Below are positions 15,620 to 24,991 of a DNA stretch of 35,989 bases, piece by piece (the stretch's first letter is position 1; each line of letters opens with the position of its first letter). The translations under genes and the position numbers were made by a program. The notes beneath the pieces were generated by a model, which saw only the letters and a list, made by a program, of their open reading frames with translations, searched no databases and was not told the origin of the DNA. Location of the stretch: assembly GCA_937873265.1 (NCBI GenBank), contig CALMVL010000320.1:1-35989 (forward strand). The letters run 5' to 3'. This DNA comes from an uncultured Granulicella sp. (GTDB taxonomy: Bacteria; Acidobacteriota; Terriglobia; Terriglobales; Acidobacteriaceae).

Positions 15620-17704
15620 ATGCGAAAGATCTCCGCTGTGCCGCCGTCTGCTCGGCGGGATCCTGTCGTCACCACTGTTCACGGCCAGCAGTTACATGAC
15701 GACTACGCCTGGATGCGCGACAAGGCTACGCCGGAGGTTCAGGCGTATCTCGAAGCCGAAAATGCCTACACGTCCGAGGTGATGGCCGACACCTCTGATT
15801 TGCAAGCCCGGCTGTACCGCGAGATGCTGTCGCACATCAAGGAAACCGACGAATCGGTTCCGTACCTGCTTCGCGGCTGGTATTACTACTCGCGCACGAT
15901 TGAAGGCCTGCAGTATCCGATTCACTGCCGCCGATCTGCTGATGCAGACGGCCGCTATGACGACTCACACCCCGAGCAGGTGCTGCTTGACGTGAACCTC
16001 TTGGCAGAGGGCCAGGCATTCATGTCTGTCGGCGCCATGAGTCTGAGCCCCGATAATCATCTGCTCGCGTACTCGACCGACAACACCGGATTCCGTCAAT
16101 ACACTTTGCATATACGCGACCTTGGAACCGGAGCCGACCTGACCGATACCGCTGAACGCGTCGGCTCGCTTGTGTGGGCCGCTGACTCAAGCACCCTCTT
16201 TTACACCACGGAAGACGAGACCACGAAGCGTCACAATCACCTGTATCGCCACGTACTCGGCCAAGCACAGCAGAGCGACCTTCTGCTGCGCGACGAGGAA
16301 GATGAGCGCTTCAACCTCGGCGTGGGTAAGAGCCGCGACGGGCAGTACGTCTTCCTCGAAGCCGGCAGCCACACCAGCAGCGAGACGTGGTTCCTCGATG
16401 CGGCGAGGCCGGGGGATGCTTTTACCTTGATTGCTGAACGTATCGAGGACCAGGAGTATTCCGTCGATCACCGCGACGGCCTTTTCTACCTCCGCGTCAA
16501 CGATACGGGGAAGAGCTTTCGCGTGGTCACCGCGGCCGTCAGCAGCCCTGGCCGCCAGCAGTGGAGGGAACTGATCCCGGAGCAGCCCGACGCTCCGCTT
16601 GAAGAGTTCGATCTGTTTTCCGGATTCTGTGTCTGCGCGCGTCGGCGAGCCGGTCTCACCGCTCTTGACGTGCTTCGCTTTGAGGAGAGTGAAGGGCTCG
16701 GCGAACCTCGGCGGATCAGCTTCCCCGAACCGGCCTACACCGCCCAGCCCCACACGAATGCAGAGTTCCGGACCTCCGTCTTTCGGTACAGCTATCAATC
16801 GCTTGTCTCGCCGGCGTCCGTCTACGAGTACGACGTGCCCACGGGCAGCTCGACTCTGCTGAAGCAACAGGAGATTCCCGGCGGCTTCGACCGCAGCAGG
16901 TATGCCTCGGAGCGCCTGCTGATTCCCGCTTCCGACGGCGTCGCGGTACCCGTGTCGCTCGTCTACCGTCGCGACCGCTTCTCACGCGATGGCCGATCAC
17001 CGATGTATGTTTACGGCTACGGCTCGTACGGCTACCCGCTCCCGATCGGCTTCAGCCCGGCCCGCCTCTCGCTGCTTGACCGTGGCCTGGTCGTCGCCTT
17101 CGCCCACATCCGCGGCGGCGGCGAGATGGGCGATGCGTGGCACGACGCCGGCAAGATGATGCGGAAGCGGACTACATTCACTGATTTCGTCACCGTGGTT
17201 CAGTCGTTGATCACGCAGAAGTACAGCGATCGCGACCGGGTCGCGATCGAAGGGGGCAGCGCCGGCGGTCTGCTGATGGGCGCGGTGGTTAACATGCGCC
17301 CGGACCTTTTCCGTGCTGTCCTTTCCCATGTACCCTTTGTCGACGTGATGAACACCATGCTCGACGCCAGTCTTCCGCTTACGGTGGCTGAGTACGAGGA
17401 ATGGGGCAATCCGAACGAGCGAGAAGCGTTCGAGTACATGCTTTCGTACTCGCCTTACGACAACCTGCGCGTGGGAAACTATCCTGCGATGCTCGTCAAG
17501 ACGAGCCTTAACGACAGCCAGGTGATGTACTGGGAGCCTGCTAAGTACGTCGCCAAGCTTCGAACGTTCAAGCAGAACGGTACGCCGCTGCTGTTACACG
17601 TCAATATGGAGGCCGGTCATGGTGGGGCGAGTGGTCGATACGATTACCTCCGAGAGATCGCCTTCGACTACGCCTTCCTGTTGCGCGAGCTTGGCCTAGA
17701 GTGA
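15620..17704 (+). CDS. ptrB: Oligopeptidase B (S9A serine peptidase)
   Basis: A 694-residue cytosolic prolyl-oligopeptidase family enzyme that cleaves short peptides after basic residues (family knowledge). The N-terminal seven-bladed propeller spans about residues 60-400. It ends with SVFRYSYQSLVSPASVYEYD, characteristic of PtrB. The catalytic domain shows MYVYGYGSYGYP, AFAHIRGGGEMG and a full triad: S547 in GGSAGGLLMG, D632 in LNDSQV and H667 in EAGHGG. Length and motifs match the family with no truncation. The frame could begin at GTG 15587 or ATG 15617; ATG 15620 is chosen with GGGAG 7 bases upstream. It converges with the ABC exporter gene, 23 bases between stops. Confidence 0.95.
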   Translation: MRKISAVPPSARRDPVVTTVHGQQLHDDYAWMRDKATPEVQAYLEAENAYTSEVMADTSDLQARLYREMLSHIKETDESVPYLLRGWYYYSRTIEGLQYPIHCRRSADADGRYDDSHPEQVLLDVNLLAEGQAFMSVGAMSLSPDNHLLAYSTDNTGFRQYTLHIRDLGTGADLTDTAERVGSLVWAADSSTLFYTTEDETTKRHNHLYRHVLGQAQQSDLLLRDEEDERFNLGVGKSRDGQYVFLEAGSHTSSETWFLDAARPGDAFTLIAERIEDQEYSVDHRDGLFYLRVNDTGKSFRVVTAAVSSPGRQQWRELIPEQPDAPLEEFDLFSGFCVCARRRAGLTALDVLRFEESEGLGEPRRISFPEPAYTAQPHTNAEFRTSVFRYSYQSLVSPASVYEYDVPTGSSTLLKQQEIPGGFDRSRYASERLLIPASDGVAVPVSLVYRRDRFSRDGRSPMYVYGYGSYGYPLPIGFSPARLSLLDRGLVVAFAHIRGGGEMGDAWHDAGKMMRKRTTFTDFVTVVQSLITQKYSDRDRVAIEGGSAGGLLMGAVVNMRPDLFRAVLSHVPFVDVMNTMLDASLPLTVAEYEEWGNPNEREAFEYMLSYSPYDNLRVGNYPAMLVKTSLNDSQVMYWEPAKYVAKLRTFKQNGTPLLLHVNMEAGHGGASGRYDYLREIAFDYAFLLRELGLE

Positions 17705-17727
17705 GCGTCAGCGGGCCGCCGCGTACA

Positions 17728-19623
17728 TTACGTGGCTACCGTCTCCGACGGCTGCACGTCTCCTTCGCCAGGAGCGAGGAACAGGTTTGTCTCGAGCCCA
17801 TGCTGCCGCATATAGAGATCGTGATAGCGCCCCTGTAAGGAGAACAGCTCTTCGTGCGTTCCGCGCTCGACGATCTGCCCTTGTTCGATCACCAGAATCT
17901 GTTCGGCCCGACGAATGGTGGACAATCGATGGGCAATCACAAACGTTGTCCGTCCCTTCATAAGATAGCTGAGTCCGTGCTGAATCATGGCCTCGGACTC
18001 GGAGTCCAGCGAGCTCGTGGCCTCGTCCAGAATCAGGATGCGGGGATCGGCTAAGATGGCGCGCGCGATCGAGAGCCTCTGCCGTTGGCCGCCGGAGAGC
18101 TTCACGCCCCGCTCGCCAACAACCGTGTCGTAACCGTCAGGAAACCGCTCCGCAAACTCGTCAACACGGGCAATGCGGCACGCGTGGAGCAGCTGCTCTT
18201 CCGTCGCACCCGGGCGGGAAAACAGAATGTTTTCCCGAATGGTTCCATCGAAGAGAAAGGTTTCCTGCAGCACCACGCCAAGCTGCTCCCGATACGACGA
18301 AAGCTGTACCGTTGCGAGGTCGACGCCGTCCACGAGCACGCGTCCCGTGGTTGCGGTGTGGAAGGCGCAGACGAGCGAGATGATGGTCGACTTACCCGAA
18401 CCGGACGACCCGACCAGCGCCGTAACGGTACCTGGCCGCGCGTCAAAGCTGATTCCATGAAGCACCGGCTTGCCCGGCTCATACGCGAAGGTCACGCCGT
18501 CAAAGCCGATTTCCCCGGCGATCGGACCCAAAGAGATTACGCGAGCAGGATCGCGATCCTCTTCGCGTTCGCTAAGGATCTCGGTCGTTCGGTCCAGCCC
18601 GGCGATGGCCTCTGTCAGCTGTGTTCCGATGGAAACGAGCTGAGCGATGGGTGCGATCATAAACGCCAGAAAACCGACATAGGTTACATAACCGCCGGTG
18701 GTCAGCTGGCCACCGACGACCTGGTGGGCGCCAAGATACATGATGAGCGCGCCGACGACGCCAAGGATGGTGGTTGAGGCGAGACTCATCGTCGACTGCG
18801 CGGTGAGCGATGAAATTACGTTTTCGAGCAACCGCCCGACGCCGCTGGCAAACACGCCCGCCTCGCTGTCTTCCGCGTGATATCCCTTTACGACGCGAAC
18901 CCCCCCGAGAGACTCGGTAAGCCGCCCAGTCACCTCCGCATTGATTTTTGAGCGCTCGCGAAAGATGGGCCGGATCGTCTTGAAGGCACGCTGCAGCACC
19001 AGTGCGAAGATCACCAGAATGGCAAAGGTCAGGAGCGTCATTTTGACGCTCAGAATGATCAGGTAAACGAACGCAAAGATCGCTGTCAGGATGCCGCCGA
19101 TGAAGTCCACCACGCCGGTGCCAATGAGGTTGCGCACGCCTTCGACGTCGGTCATGATGCGCGCCACGAGGGTGCCCGTCCGGTTCTCATCGTAGAACGC
19201 GACCGGGAGCCGTCCGATGTGGGCCTGCACCTGCATGCGAAGCTCGGCGATCAGACGCTGCCCGGCTTTGGAGAGTAGCTGGGTTAGTGTGTACGAGCTG
19301 ACGCCCTGCAACACTGTCGCGGCAATCACCACGCCCACGATGATCGGCAGCAAGCGCATCTGGTGCTTCGTCATGACATCGTCGATCAGATAGCGCACCG
19401 AAGCCGGCAGTACGAGCCCGCTCGCCCGGTTGATGATCATGAGCAAGAAGCTGCCGAGCAGCAGCCACCGCCGGGGTCGCATCAGCTTCCAGATCTCGGG
19501 CATCACTTTTTTCAGCTGCGGTTTCGGCCGAGCCGCCGTAAGCCCGGCCGTCGTCGCCCGCCCCGTGCCACGGGAGGGCCGGTCTGCTGCCTGCATTCCG
19601 GGGGAGCCGAAGCTGGATGCCAT
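17728..19623 (-). CDS. ABC transporter, fused permease/ATPase (MsbA-like exporter)
   Basis: A 631-residue half-transporter with six membrane helices at about residues 50-330 (including SFLLMIINRASGLVLPASVR) and a C-terminal ATPase. Motifs: Walker A GSSGSGKST (405-413), signature LSGGQRQR (509-516), Walker B ILILDEATSSLD (529 on) and the H-loop IAHRLST. It should work as a homodimer exporting lipid or drugs; the substrate is not predictable. The frame is open to 19767, but ATG 19623 has TAGGAGAC upstream. The gene follows the small membrane protein by 34 bases and may share its transcript with the SCO1-like gene. Confidence 0.93.
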   Translation of the reverse strand: MASSFGSPGMQAADRPSRGTGRATTAGLTAARPKPQLKKVMPEIWKLMRPRRWLLLGSFLLMIINRASGLVLPASVRYLIDDVMTKHQMRLLPIIVGVVIAATVLQGVSSYTLTQLLSKAGQRLIAELRMQVQAHIGRLPVAFYDENRTGTLVARIMTDVEGVRNLIGTGVVDFIGGILTAIFAFVYLIILSVKMTLLTFAILVIFALVLQRAFKTIRPIFRERSKINAEVTGRLTESLGGVRVVKGYHAEDSEAGVFASGVGRLLENVISSLTAQSTMSLASTTILGVVGALIMYLGAHQVVGGQLTTGGYVTYVGFLAFMIAPIAQLVSIGTQLTEAIAGLDRTTEILSEREEDRDPARVISLGPIAGEIGFDGVTFAYEPGKPVLHGISFDARPGTVTALVGSSGSGKSTIISLVCAFHTATTGRVLVDGVDLATVQLSSYREQLGVVLQETFLFDGTIRENILFSRPGATEEQLLHACRIARVDEFAERFPDGYDTVVGERGVKLSGGQRQRLSIARAILADPRILILDEATSSLDSESEAMIQHGLSYLMKGRTTFVIAHRLSTIRRAEQILVIEQGQIVERGTHEELFSLQGRYHDLYMRQHGLETNLFLAPGEGDVQPSETVAT

Positions 19624-19657
19624 GCGCGTGTCTCCTAACGCTACTTCCGTAGCAGAG

Positions 19658-20044
19658 CTAAGCTGCAGAGAGTGCGCCGCCACGACGGGCAGCAATAAAC
19701 GAGCGCACACACAGCCCGACAAAGACAAGACAGAGGAGCGACGTTGCCGCCTTTTCGTACACGGCAAGGGGATGAGCGGAGACCACCCCCTGAGTCTGAC
19801 GGATAAGCTGAATGATCCCCGGTATTGTGAACAGAAACATCAGCAACGCAACCGTGACGGCGATGTGCATCCAGAGAGCGCGTCGCTTTGGGTCGGGCGA
19901 GTTCGCCAGAGCACCCAAGAGAACAAACAGCAGCCCAACACCCGCCGGGATCAGCGCAGTCGGGTGCGAGCTTCCCGTAAGAGCAAAGCACACCACAGCC
20001 ATCAGAGTAAGAACAATTCCCAGCGCAATCGTCAGCTTTGCCAT
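19658..20044 (-). CDS. Small four-helix membrane protein of unknown function
   Basis: A 128-residue protein, nearly all hydrophobic, with about four membrane helices at residues 5-22, 30-47, 58-80 and 98-115. The loops include NSPDPKRRALWMH and IRQTQGVVSAHP. No motif is recognisable. ATG 20044 has GGAG a few bases upstream, and the gene lies between the SCO1-like and ABC exporter genes on the same strand. A longer overlapping frame (19641-20141) is rejected. The neighbourhood suggests a membrane or respiratory role, but that is only inference. Confidence 0.75.
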   Translation of the reverse strand: MAKLTIALGIVLTLMAVVCFALTGSSHPTALIPAGVGLLFVLLGALANSPDPKRRALWMHIAVTVALLMFLFTIPGIIQLIRQTQGVVSAHPLAVYEKAATSLLCLVFVGLCVRSFIAARRGGALSAA

Positions 20045-20068
20045 AAGTTACTCCAGGATCTATGAAAC

Positions 20069-20986
20069 CTAACCGGCCGCAGCTACCTGCTTCATCTTTG
20101 TCAAGATATCTTCCGGCTTCCACTCGTTGCTTGGATACCAAGCAACGACCTTGCCATCCTTGCCGATCAGCACTGTCGAGAGGGAATGGGTGAGCGCTCG
20201 ATTGTCGCCGGTTGTGATTCCCACATCGAAGTATTGCGTCATCGCCGGGAGGAGCTTCTCGGAGGGCGCAGCGAAGTCCCAGTGAGCAAACGTCTCCCTG
20301 GTATACCGACCGGTGTAGGCGCCGCCATAGCTGCGCAACACTGCCGGGGTGTCGTAGGTGGGATCAAACGAAACGCTCAGCAGATGCGTTGCCGCGTACA
20401 ACGTCGGATCACCTGCTAAGTCCTTTTCTAACTCGGCGAAGTTCCGACTCATGCGCGGGCAAAAATCGGCAAAGGTGCATCGCGTATAGATAAAAGTCAT
20501 CAGCAGCAGTTTTCCGCGGAACTGGGCTAAGTGGATTACGCGCCCGTTCTGGTTTAGGAGCGTGAAATCCGGCACGGTCTCACCCATCGTCGGCACGTGA
20601 TATTGCACCGGCGGCAGGTAATCCGGTCGAGCCTGGGCGATCACAACGACCTGATCGAGCCGAGGATCGTGGAAACCGTCCGCATCTTTCCGCGCGTGAA
20701 TGGTCGCTGTTAGCCGATCGCCCGGATGAAGCTCACTTGCCACGCTCGGATCTTCGAGCTGATATGGCATGGTCATCGCGCTCATAAAACCCGGCACGGC
20801 CTCATGATCGAGCTCGACTGTGGCCCCTGACACGCTGACCACCTTGCCGCGAATCGAGAAGCTGCGTTCGTTGCCGTTGCTCGACGACACAGACGCGGGT
20901 GCGGGAACAGCCGTGCTCCGGCATCCCGAGGCAATTAAGAGAACAGAAAACGCGGCGAACACACGCCGGAACACGAAAGAGGCCAC
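20069..20986 (-). CDS. SCO1/SenC copper lipoprotein with N-terminal CusF-like domain
   Basis: A 305-residue predicted lipoprotein (lipobox LLIASGC, Cys at about residue 22). The N-terminal domain at about residues 45-117 resembles CusF-like copper-binding domains (RGKVVSVSGATVELDHE with a Met-rich AMTMPYQ). A C-terminal SCO1/SenC thioredoxin-like domain follows (about 130-300). The copper cysteines are C170 and C176 in RCTFADFCPRM, spaced CX5C rather than the usual CX3C, and the copper histidine is H267 in RALTHSLSTVL. It probably delivers copper to cytochrome oxidase CuA at the outside of the inner membrane. The start is uncertain: GTG 20986 is chosen for the signal peptide; GTGs at 20974 and 20962, or 21073 inside the MFS gene region, are possible. 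Confidence 0.88.
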   Translation of the reverse strand: MASFVFRRVFAAFSVLLIASGCRSTAVPAPASVSSSNGNERSFSIRGKVVSVSGATVELDHEAVPGFMSAMTMPYQLEDPSVASELHPGDRLTATIHARKDADGFHDPRLDQVVVIAQARPDYLPPVQYHVPTMGETVPDFTLLNQNGRVIHLAQFRGKLLLMTFIYTRCTFADFCPRMSRNFAELEKDLAGDPTLYAATHLLSVSFDPTYDTPAVLRSYGGAYTGRYTRETFAHWDFAAPSEKLLPAMTQYFDVGITTGDNRALTHSLSTVLIGKDGKVVAWYPSNEWKPEDILTKMKQVAAAG

Positions 20987-21045
20987 ACTGAGATGATACT
21001 TGGTCTGGACGCCGCAACAGCCCGATGTGCGATAAAGGGGACGCG

Positions 21046-22239
21046 ATGAATCCGAGCGAGATCGCCTCTCCACGACAAGACGCCTCCCCCAGAAGCTTTC
21101 CTTCCGGCATCCTGATGCACTTTTCCTTCATCCTTGCCGGGCTTGGAACAGCCCTGCTCGGTCCAATACTGCCTCTGCTCGCACAACAGTGGCACCTGCC
21201 TGACGCGCGTAGCGGTCTTTTGCTCACAGCCCAATTTTGTGGCGCGTTTACCGGCGGGGTCAGCGTTTCGCGCCACCTCCGGCGCAGTCTAGCGCTCGGA
21301 CTCGCTTCGGGGGGTATCGGCTTTCTTGGCTTCGCCTTCGCGCCCGGTCTCCCCTTCGCGTGTCCGTGCCTGTTTCTCGGCGGTTTCGGACTTGGACAGA
21401 TCATCACGTCCGTCAATATCATCGCGGGCCGGCGATATACCGCGCACAGAGCTTCCGCTCTGGCGCTGCTCAACTTTACGTGGAGCCTCGGAGCTATGCT
21501 CGCGCCGCTGCTGACGGCGTGGCTCAGCCCCCGCATTGCCCTCCGGAGCCTGCTTCTGAGCTTCGGCATCGGTTTTTTCCTCATCGGTATGCTGATGCTA
21601 GCGGAACGCGCTCGCTCCACCTCGACCGACCAAGCGCCGACTGCATCGGCCAACCTTCCGCAAAGCAGTCTCGCCCCCAAGCTCTTCTTGATCTTCTGCC
21701 TCCTTCTCGTTTTCTATGGGGGCCTGGAGACTTGTCTCAGCGGCTGGCTCACGACATACGCCCTGCGCTACGGCGACCGTAGCCTCACCATCAGTGAGTA
21801 CACAACGCTTCTTCTCTGGGCAGCAATCACCGGCGGCCGCGCACTTTCCTCGGCCATCCTTCTGCATGTCGGCACCCGCACCGTGCAGCGCGCCTGTCTG
21901 GTGTTGGCCGCTGCCCTCACTGCCGCGCTCGCACTTGCCCACACCCCGGCACTCATCGCCACGTGTGCGCTTCTGCTCGGGCTTTCGCTCGCTCCGTTTT
22001 TCCCTGCCACGTTCGCGCTGCTCATGAACGAGGCGCCGTCGGCTCGCCAAGCCGGGATCGTCTTGGCCGTCTCCGGCCTCGGTGCGGCCGCCCTCCCCTG
22101 GTCAATGGGCGTTCTCTCGACCGCAACCGGATCGCTCAACAAGGCCCTCGTGGTGCCCTTTCTGGCCGCGATTGCTTTACTGATCCTGACCGTTCTACCG
22201 GCCTCCGATCCCAGGCAAACCACTGAAGCAAGATCCTGA
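21046..22239 (+). CDS. MFS transporter (FucP/sugar-like or drug exporter)
   Basis: A 397-residue major facilitator superfamily protein with about twelve membrane helices. Seen: FILAGLGTALLGPILPLLAQ in helix 1, LLLTAQFCGAFTGG and HRASALALLNFTWSLGAML. A middle loop rich in Ser/Thr (STSTDQAPTASANLPQ) separates the two halves. The helix 4-5 motif NFTWSLG resembles the FucP/GlcP subgroup of MFS, but the substrate is not predictable. ATG 21046 has AAAGGGGA about 5 bases upstream. It is divergent from the SCO1-like gene and 31 bases before the AddB-like gene, which may be read from the same transcript. Confidence 0.88.
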   Translation: MNPSEIASPRQDASPRSFPSGILMHFSFILAGLGTALLGPILPLLAQQWHLPDARSGLLLTAQFCGAFTGGVSVSRHLRRSLALGLASGGIGFLGFAFAPGLPFACPCLFLGGFGLGQIITSVNIIAGRRYTAHRASALALLNFTWSLGAMLAPLLTAWLSPRIALRSLLLSFGIGFFLIGMLMLAERARSTSTDQAPTASANLPQSSLAPKLFLIFCLLLVFYGGLETCLSGWLTTYALRYGDRSLTISEYTTLLLWAAITGGRALSSAILLHVGTRTVQRACLVLAAALTAALALAHTPALIATCALLLGLSLAPFFPATFALLMNEAPSARQAGIVLAVSGLGAAALPWSMGVLSTATGSLNKALVVPFLAAIALLILTVLPASDPRQTTEARS

Positions 22240-22270
22240 TTTCCTGCGTTGGCAGGCGTATAACCGAAGC

Positions 22271-24991
22271 ATGGTATCCGCGCGCCAGCTGCCCCCGGAG
22301 ATCGGCGAGGCGCTCTCCCGAGGAGCCGCGGTCGTTACCGCAAACCAGCGCTCGGCACGCATGCTTCGCCGCCTCTACGACGAGCAGCAACATCGTTCCG
22401 GAGCTACAAGCTGGCAGACCGCGAGCGTTCTCTCCTGGGAGGCCTGGACCGGCGCTCTCTGGCACGAGCTCGTCCTCTCCGGCGACGCGACATCGCTTTT
22501 GCTCAACCGGACGCAGGAGCTCTCGCTTTGGCGATCGATCATCACGGCGGACGCGGAGCTGCGGACGCTGCGCCAGCCCGACGCTCTGGCGCACCTCGCC
22601 GCCGACGCCTGGAAGGCGCTTCACAGCTACGGCCAGACCGGCCCGCTCACCGGCTCTGCCAGCAGCACCGACGAGACCGCCTTCCGGCGCTGGGCGGCGG
22701 ATTTTCGGATACGCTGCCGGCGAGAATCCCTCATCACCTCTGCTGAGCTCGAAGACGTTCTCCACGACGGCGTACGCTCGAGCAAACTCTCCGTCGCAAC
22801 CACCGCGCTGGTCCTCGTCGGCTTCGATCAACACACCCCAGCCGAACGTCGTTTACTCGATGCGCTCGCGCGCCGCAGTCTGCCGATCACTCACTTCCAC
22901 GCGCGGTTAGAGACCCGCGCACGATCCTGGTTTCGAGCCGACACCTTAGAAAGCGAGCAGATCGCCTGCGCACGTTGGGCGCGTGCCCATTTCGCACGCA
23001 ATCCGCAGTGCCGCCTCGGCGTCATTGTTCCCGATCTGTCGTCAGAGCGCGCCGGCCTGGAACGCAGCTTTCGTGACGTGGTCGCTCCCGAGCTCCACAA
23101 CATCGCTTCTGGCGCGAACACCCCATACGAGTTCTCCCTTGGCGACGACCTCGCGAAGACGGCTTCTGTTTCCGTCGCCCTGGACCTGCTTGCCTGGACC
23201 CAGCACCCGCTCGCTGTGTCGGCGGTCAGCCGCTTCCTGCTCTCGCGCTACCTGGCCGGATCGAGCTTCTACCCCGAGCGCCGCGCCCGCGCTCTGTTCA
23301 ACGCCCGCCGCGGCCGAAGAAGTCGACGGCTGCGACCCGAGCTCTCCCTCCAGGATCTCCTCGCGCACGCGTCGACCAGCGATGTACCGGTTCCCGGCCT
23401 TACAGCCGCGCTGCACGCGTTCGATCTCGCCAGCGCACCCATGCGCGAGGCCGCCGACCGAAGCTATAGCGTCTGGTCCGAGCGCATCCGAGCCGCCCTC
23501 GCCGCTGCGGGCTGGACGCCGTATGGCGAGAGCAGTCTCGAATTTCAAATCCGCCAACGCTGGGAAGGCTGCCTCGACGAGCTCGCGACGCTTGATTTTT
23601 CCGGAGAGCCCGTCCCTTTCGCACGCGTCCTCGACGAACTCCGCCGTATCCTTCACGAGACCACCTTCGCCCCGGAGTCCCACGATGCGCCCATTCAAAT
23701 TCTGGGCCCGTTGGAAGCCGCCGGCAGCACCTTCGACGGTGTCTGGTTCCTGCGCTGCGGCGATCTCACGTTTCCTTCGACACCGGCAGCGAATCCGCTG
23801 CTGCCCTGGCGCCTGCGCCGCTCACTCCGCCTGCCCGGCAGCAATGCCGTACAAGACGGCCAACAGGCCGAGCAGGTTATGCGCCGGATCGCTGCCAGCG
23901 CCCCTGAGGTCGTCCTCAGCTTCGCGGAACACATCGATCAAGGTCGCCAGCGGCTCTCGCCGGCGGCCCACTCACTCCACCTCGCTGAGGTGCAGTCGGC
24001 TAACCTCCCATCACTCGCAGCTTCAGCGGAAGCTGCTTCTTCTCTCACGTTGGAACCAGTTCGAGATGTTCTTCCGCTTCCGGCTCCTCCGGACCGCGTG
24101 CTGCAAGGCGGAGCCAGCGTTCTTGAGGCGCAGGCCGCCTGTGGATTTCGCGCCTTCGCCCTCCATCGCCTCTTTTCCAAGCCCCTTGAAGAGGCGGCCT
24201 TCGGTCTTGATGCCCCCGCTCGCGGCGAAGTCGTCCATCAGGTGCTTCAGCTTTTCTGGGAGGAGGTCAAGACGCAAGACGCTCTCCGCGCCATGTCGCC
24301 CGGCGACCGCGAGGCTTGCCTTCAGCGCCACATCGTCAAAACGCTTCAACCGTGGTCGAGCGCAGCCGAAACGGCCTGGGACCAGGCGTACCTCGACGTA
24401 CAGGTCACCCGTCTCCGCTCTGTGCTCAAGCACTGGATGGAACAGGAACTTCAACGAGCCCCCTTCGAGGTTGTTCGCCGCGAGCAACGCTACGATGAAC
24501 TCGCCGTCGGCCCGCTGCGCCTGAGTGTCCGTGTCGACCGCCTCGACCAAACGGCGAGCGGCGCTGTCCTGATTGACTACAAGACTGGCAGCAGCAAACC
24601 TGCCCAGTGGCTTACCCATCGTCCCGACGCGCCGCAACTGCCGCTTTACAGCATGCTCCCGGAGGCTAGCTCCCTCGCGGCCGTAGCCTTCGCGACCATC
24701 CGTCCGGGCAAGGAGATGCGCTTCTCCGGGTTCGAGGCAAAGAAGGGCGTGCTCCCCAAAGCATTGAAGATGCCAGCCGAGAGCCTCGAAGCCCAGCAGG
24801 CCGAGTGGCGTGACGTCCTGGAAGAGCTCGCCTCGGGCTTTTACGCCGGCGACACCCGTGTGCAACCTAAGAGTTTTCCGAAGACCTGTACCTACTGTGC
24901 GCAGCGCCTGCTCTGTCGGCTAAACCCGAACACACTGGTCGAGCAGATGCGAGACGAGATGGAAGAGGAGGACGACAGCGGTCATGGCTAA
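22271..24991 (+). CDS. AddB-like nuclease subunit (probable DNA repair exonuclease)
   Basis: A 906-residue protein resembling the Gram-negative AddB/RexB-like DNA repair family. It works with the next gene as a helicase-nuclease on double-strand breaks. The N-terminal ATPase-like fold has no Walker A; the expected P-loop position reads VVTANQRSARML, as in family members with an inactive helicase domain. The C-terminal RecB-type nuclease is complete: VVHQVL about residue 657, D756 in RVDRLD, and D769-x-K771 in LIDYKTG. Cysteines C624, C873, C876 and C882 (ACGFRAF and CTYCAQRLLC) match an iron-sulfur cluster. It overlaps the helicase gene by 8 bases (24984-24991). Confidence 0.87.
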   Translation: MVSARQLPPEIGEALSRGAAVVTANQRSARMLRRLYDEQQHRSGATSWQTASVLSWEAWTGALWHELVLSGDATSLLLNRTQELSLWRSIITADAELRTLRQPDALAHLAADAWKALHSYGQTGPLTGSASSTDETAFRRWAADFRIRCRRESLITSAELEDVLHDGVRSSKLSVATTALVLVGFDQHTPAERRLLDALARRSLPITHFHARLETRARSWFRADTLESEQIACARWARAHFARNPQCRLGVIVPDLSSERAGLERSFRDVVAPELHNIASGANTPYEFSLGDDLAKTASVSVALDLLAWTQHPLAVSAVSRFLLSRYLAGSSFYPERRARALFNARRGRRSRRLRPELSLQDLLAHASTSDVPVPGLTAALHAFDLASAPMREAADRSYSVWSERIRAALAAAGWTPYGESSLEFQIRQRWEGCLDELATLDFSGEPVPFARVLDELRRILHETTFAPESHDAPIQILGPLEAAGSTFDGVWFLRCGDLTFPSTPAANPLLPWRLRRSLRLPGSNAVQDGQQAEQVMRRIAASAPEVVLSFAEHIDQGRQRLSPAAHSLHLAEVQSANLPSLAASAEAASSLTLEPVRDVLPLPAPPDRVLQGGASVLEAQAACGFRAFALHRLFSKPLEEAAFGLDAPARGEVVHQVLQLFWEEVKTQDALRAMSPGDREACLQRHIVKTLQPWSSAAETAWDQAYLDVQVTRLRSVLKHWMEQELQRAPFEVVRREQRYDELAVGPLRLSVRVDRLDQTASGAVLIDYKTGSSKPAQWLTHRPDAPQLPLYSMLPEASSLAAVAFATIRPGKEMRFSGFEAKKGVLPKALKMPAESLEAQQAEWRDVLEELASGFYAGDTRVQPKSFPKTCTYCAQRLLCRLNPNTLVEQMRDEMEEEDDSGHG

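Noticed and set aside
19641-20141. 166-codon minus-strand frame over the small membrane protein
   Set aside because: The 128-residue frame has regular membrane helices and a ribosome site; the longer one is irregular and runs into the SCO1-like gene.
22983-24524. 513-codon frame overlapping the AddB-like gene
   Set aside because: It is the same strand in another phase, low-complexity Ser/Pro/Arg, with no domain; the AddB-like frame carries conserved nuclease motifs.
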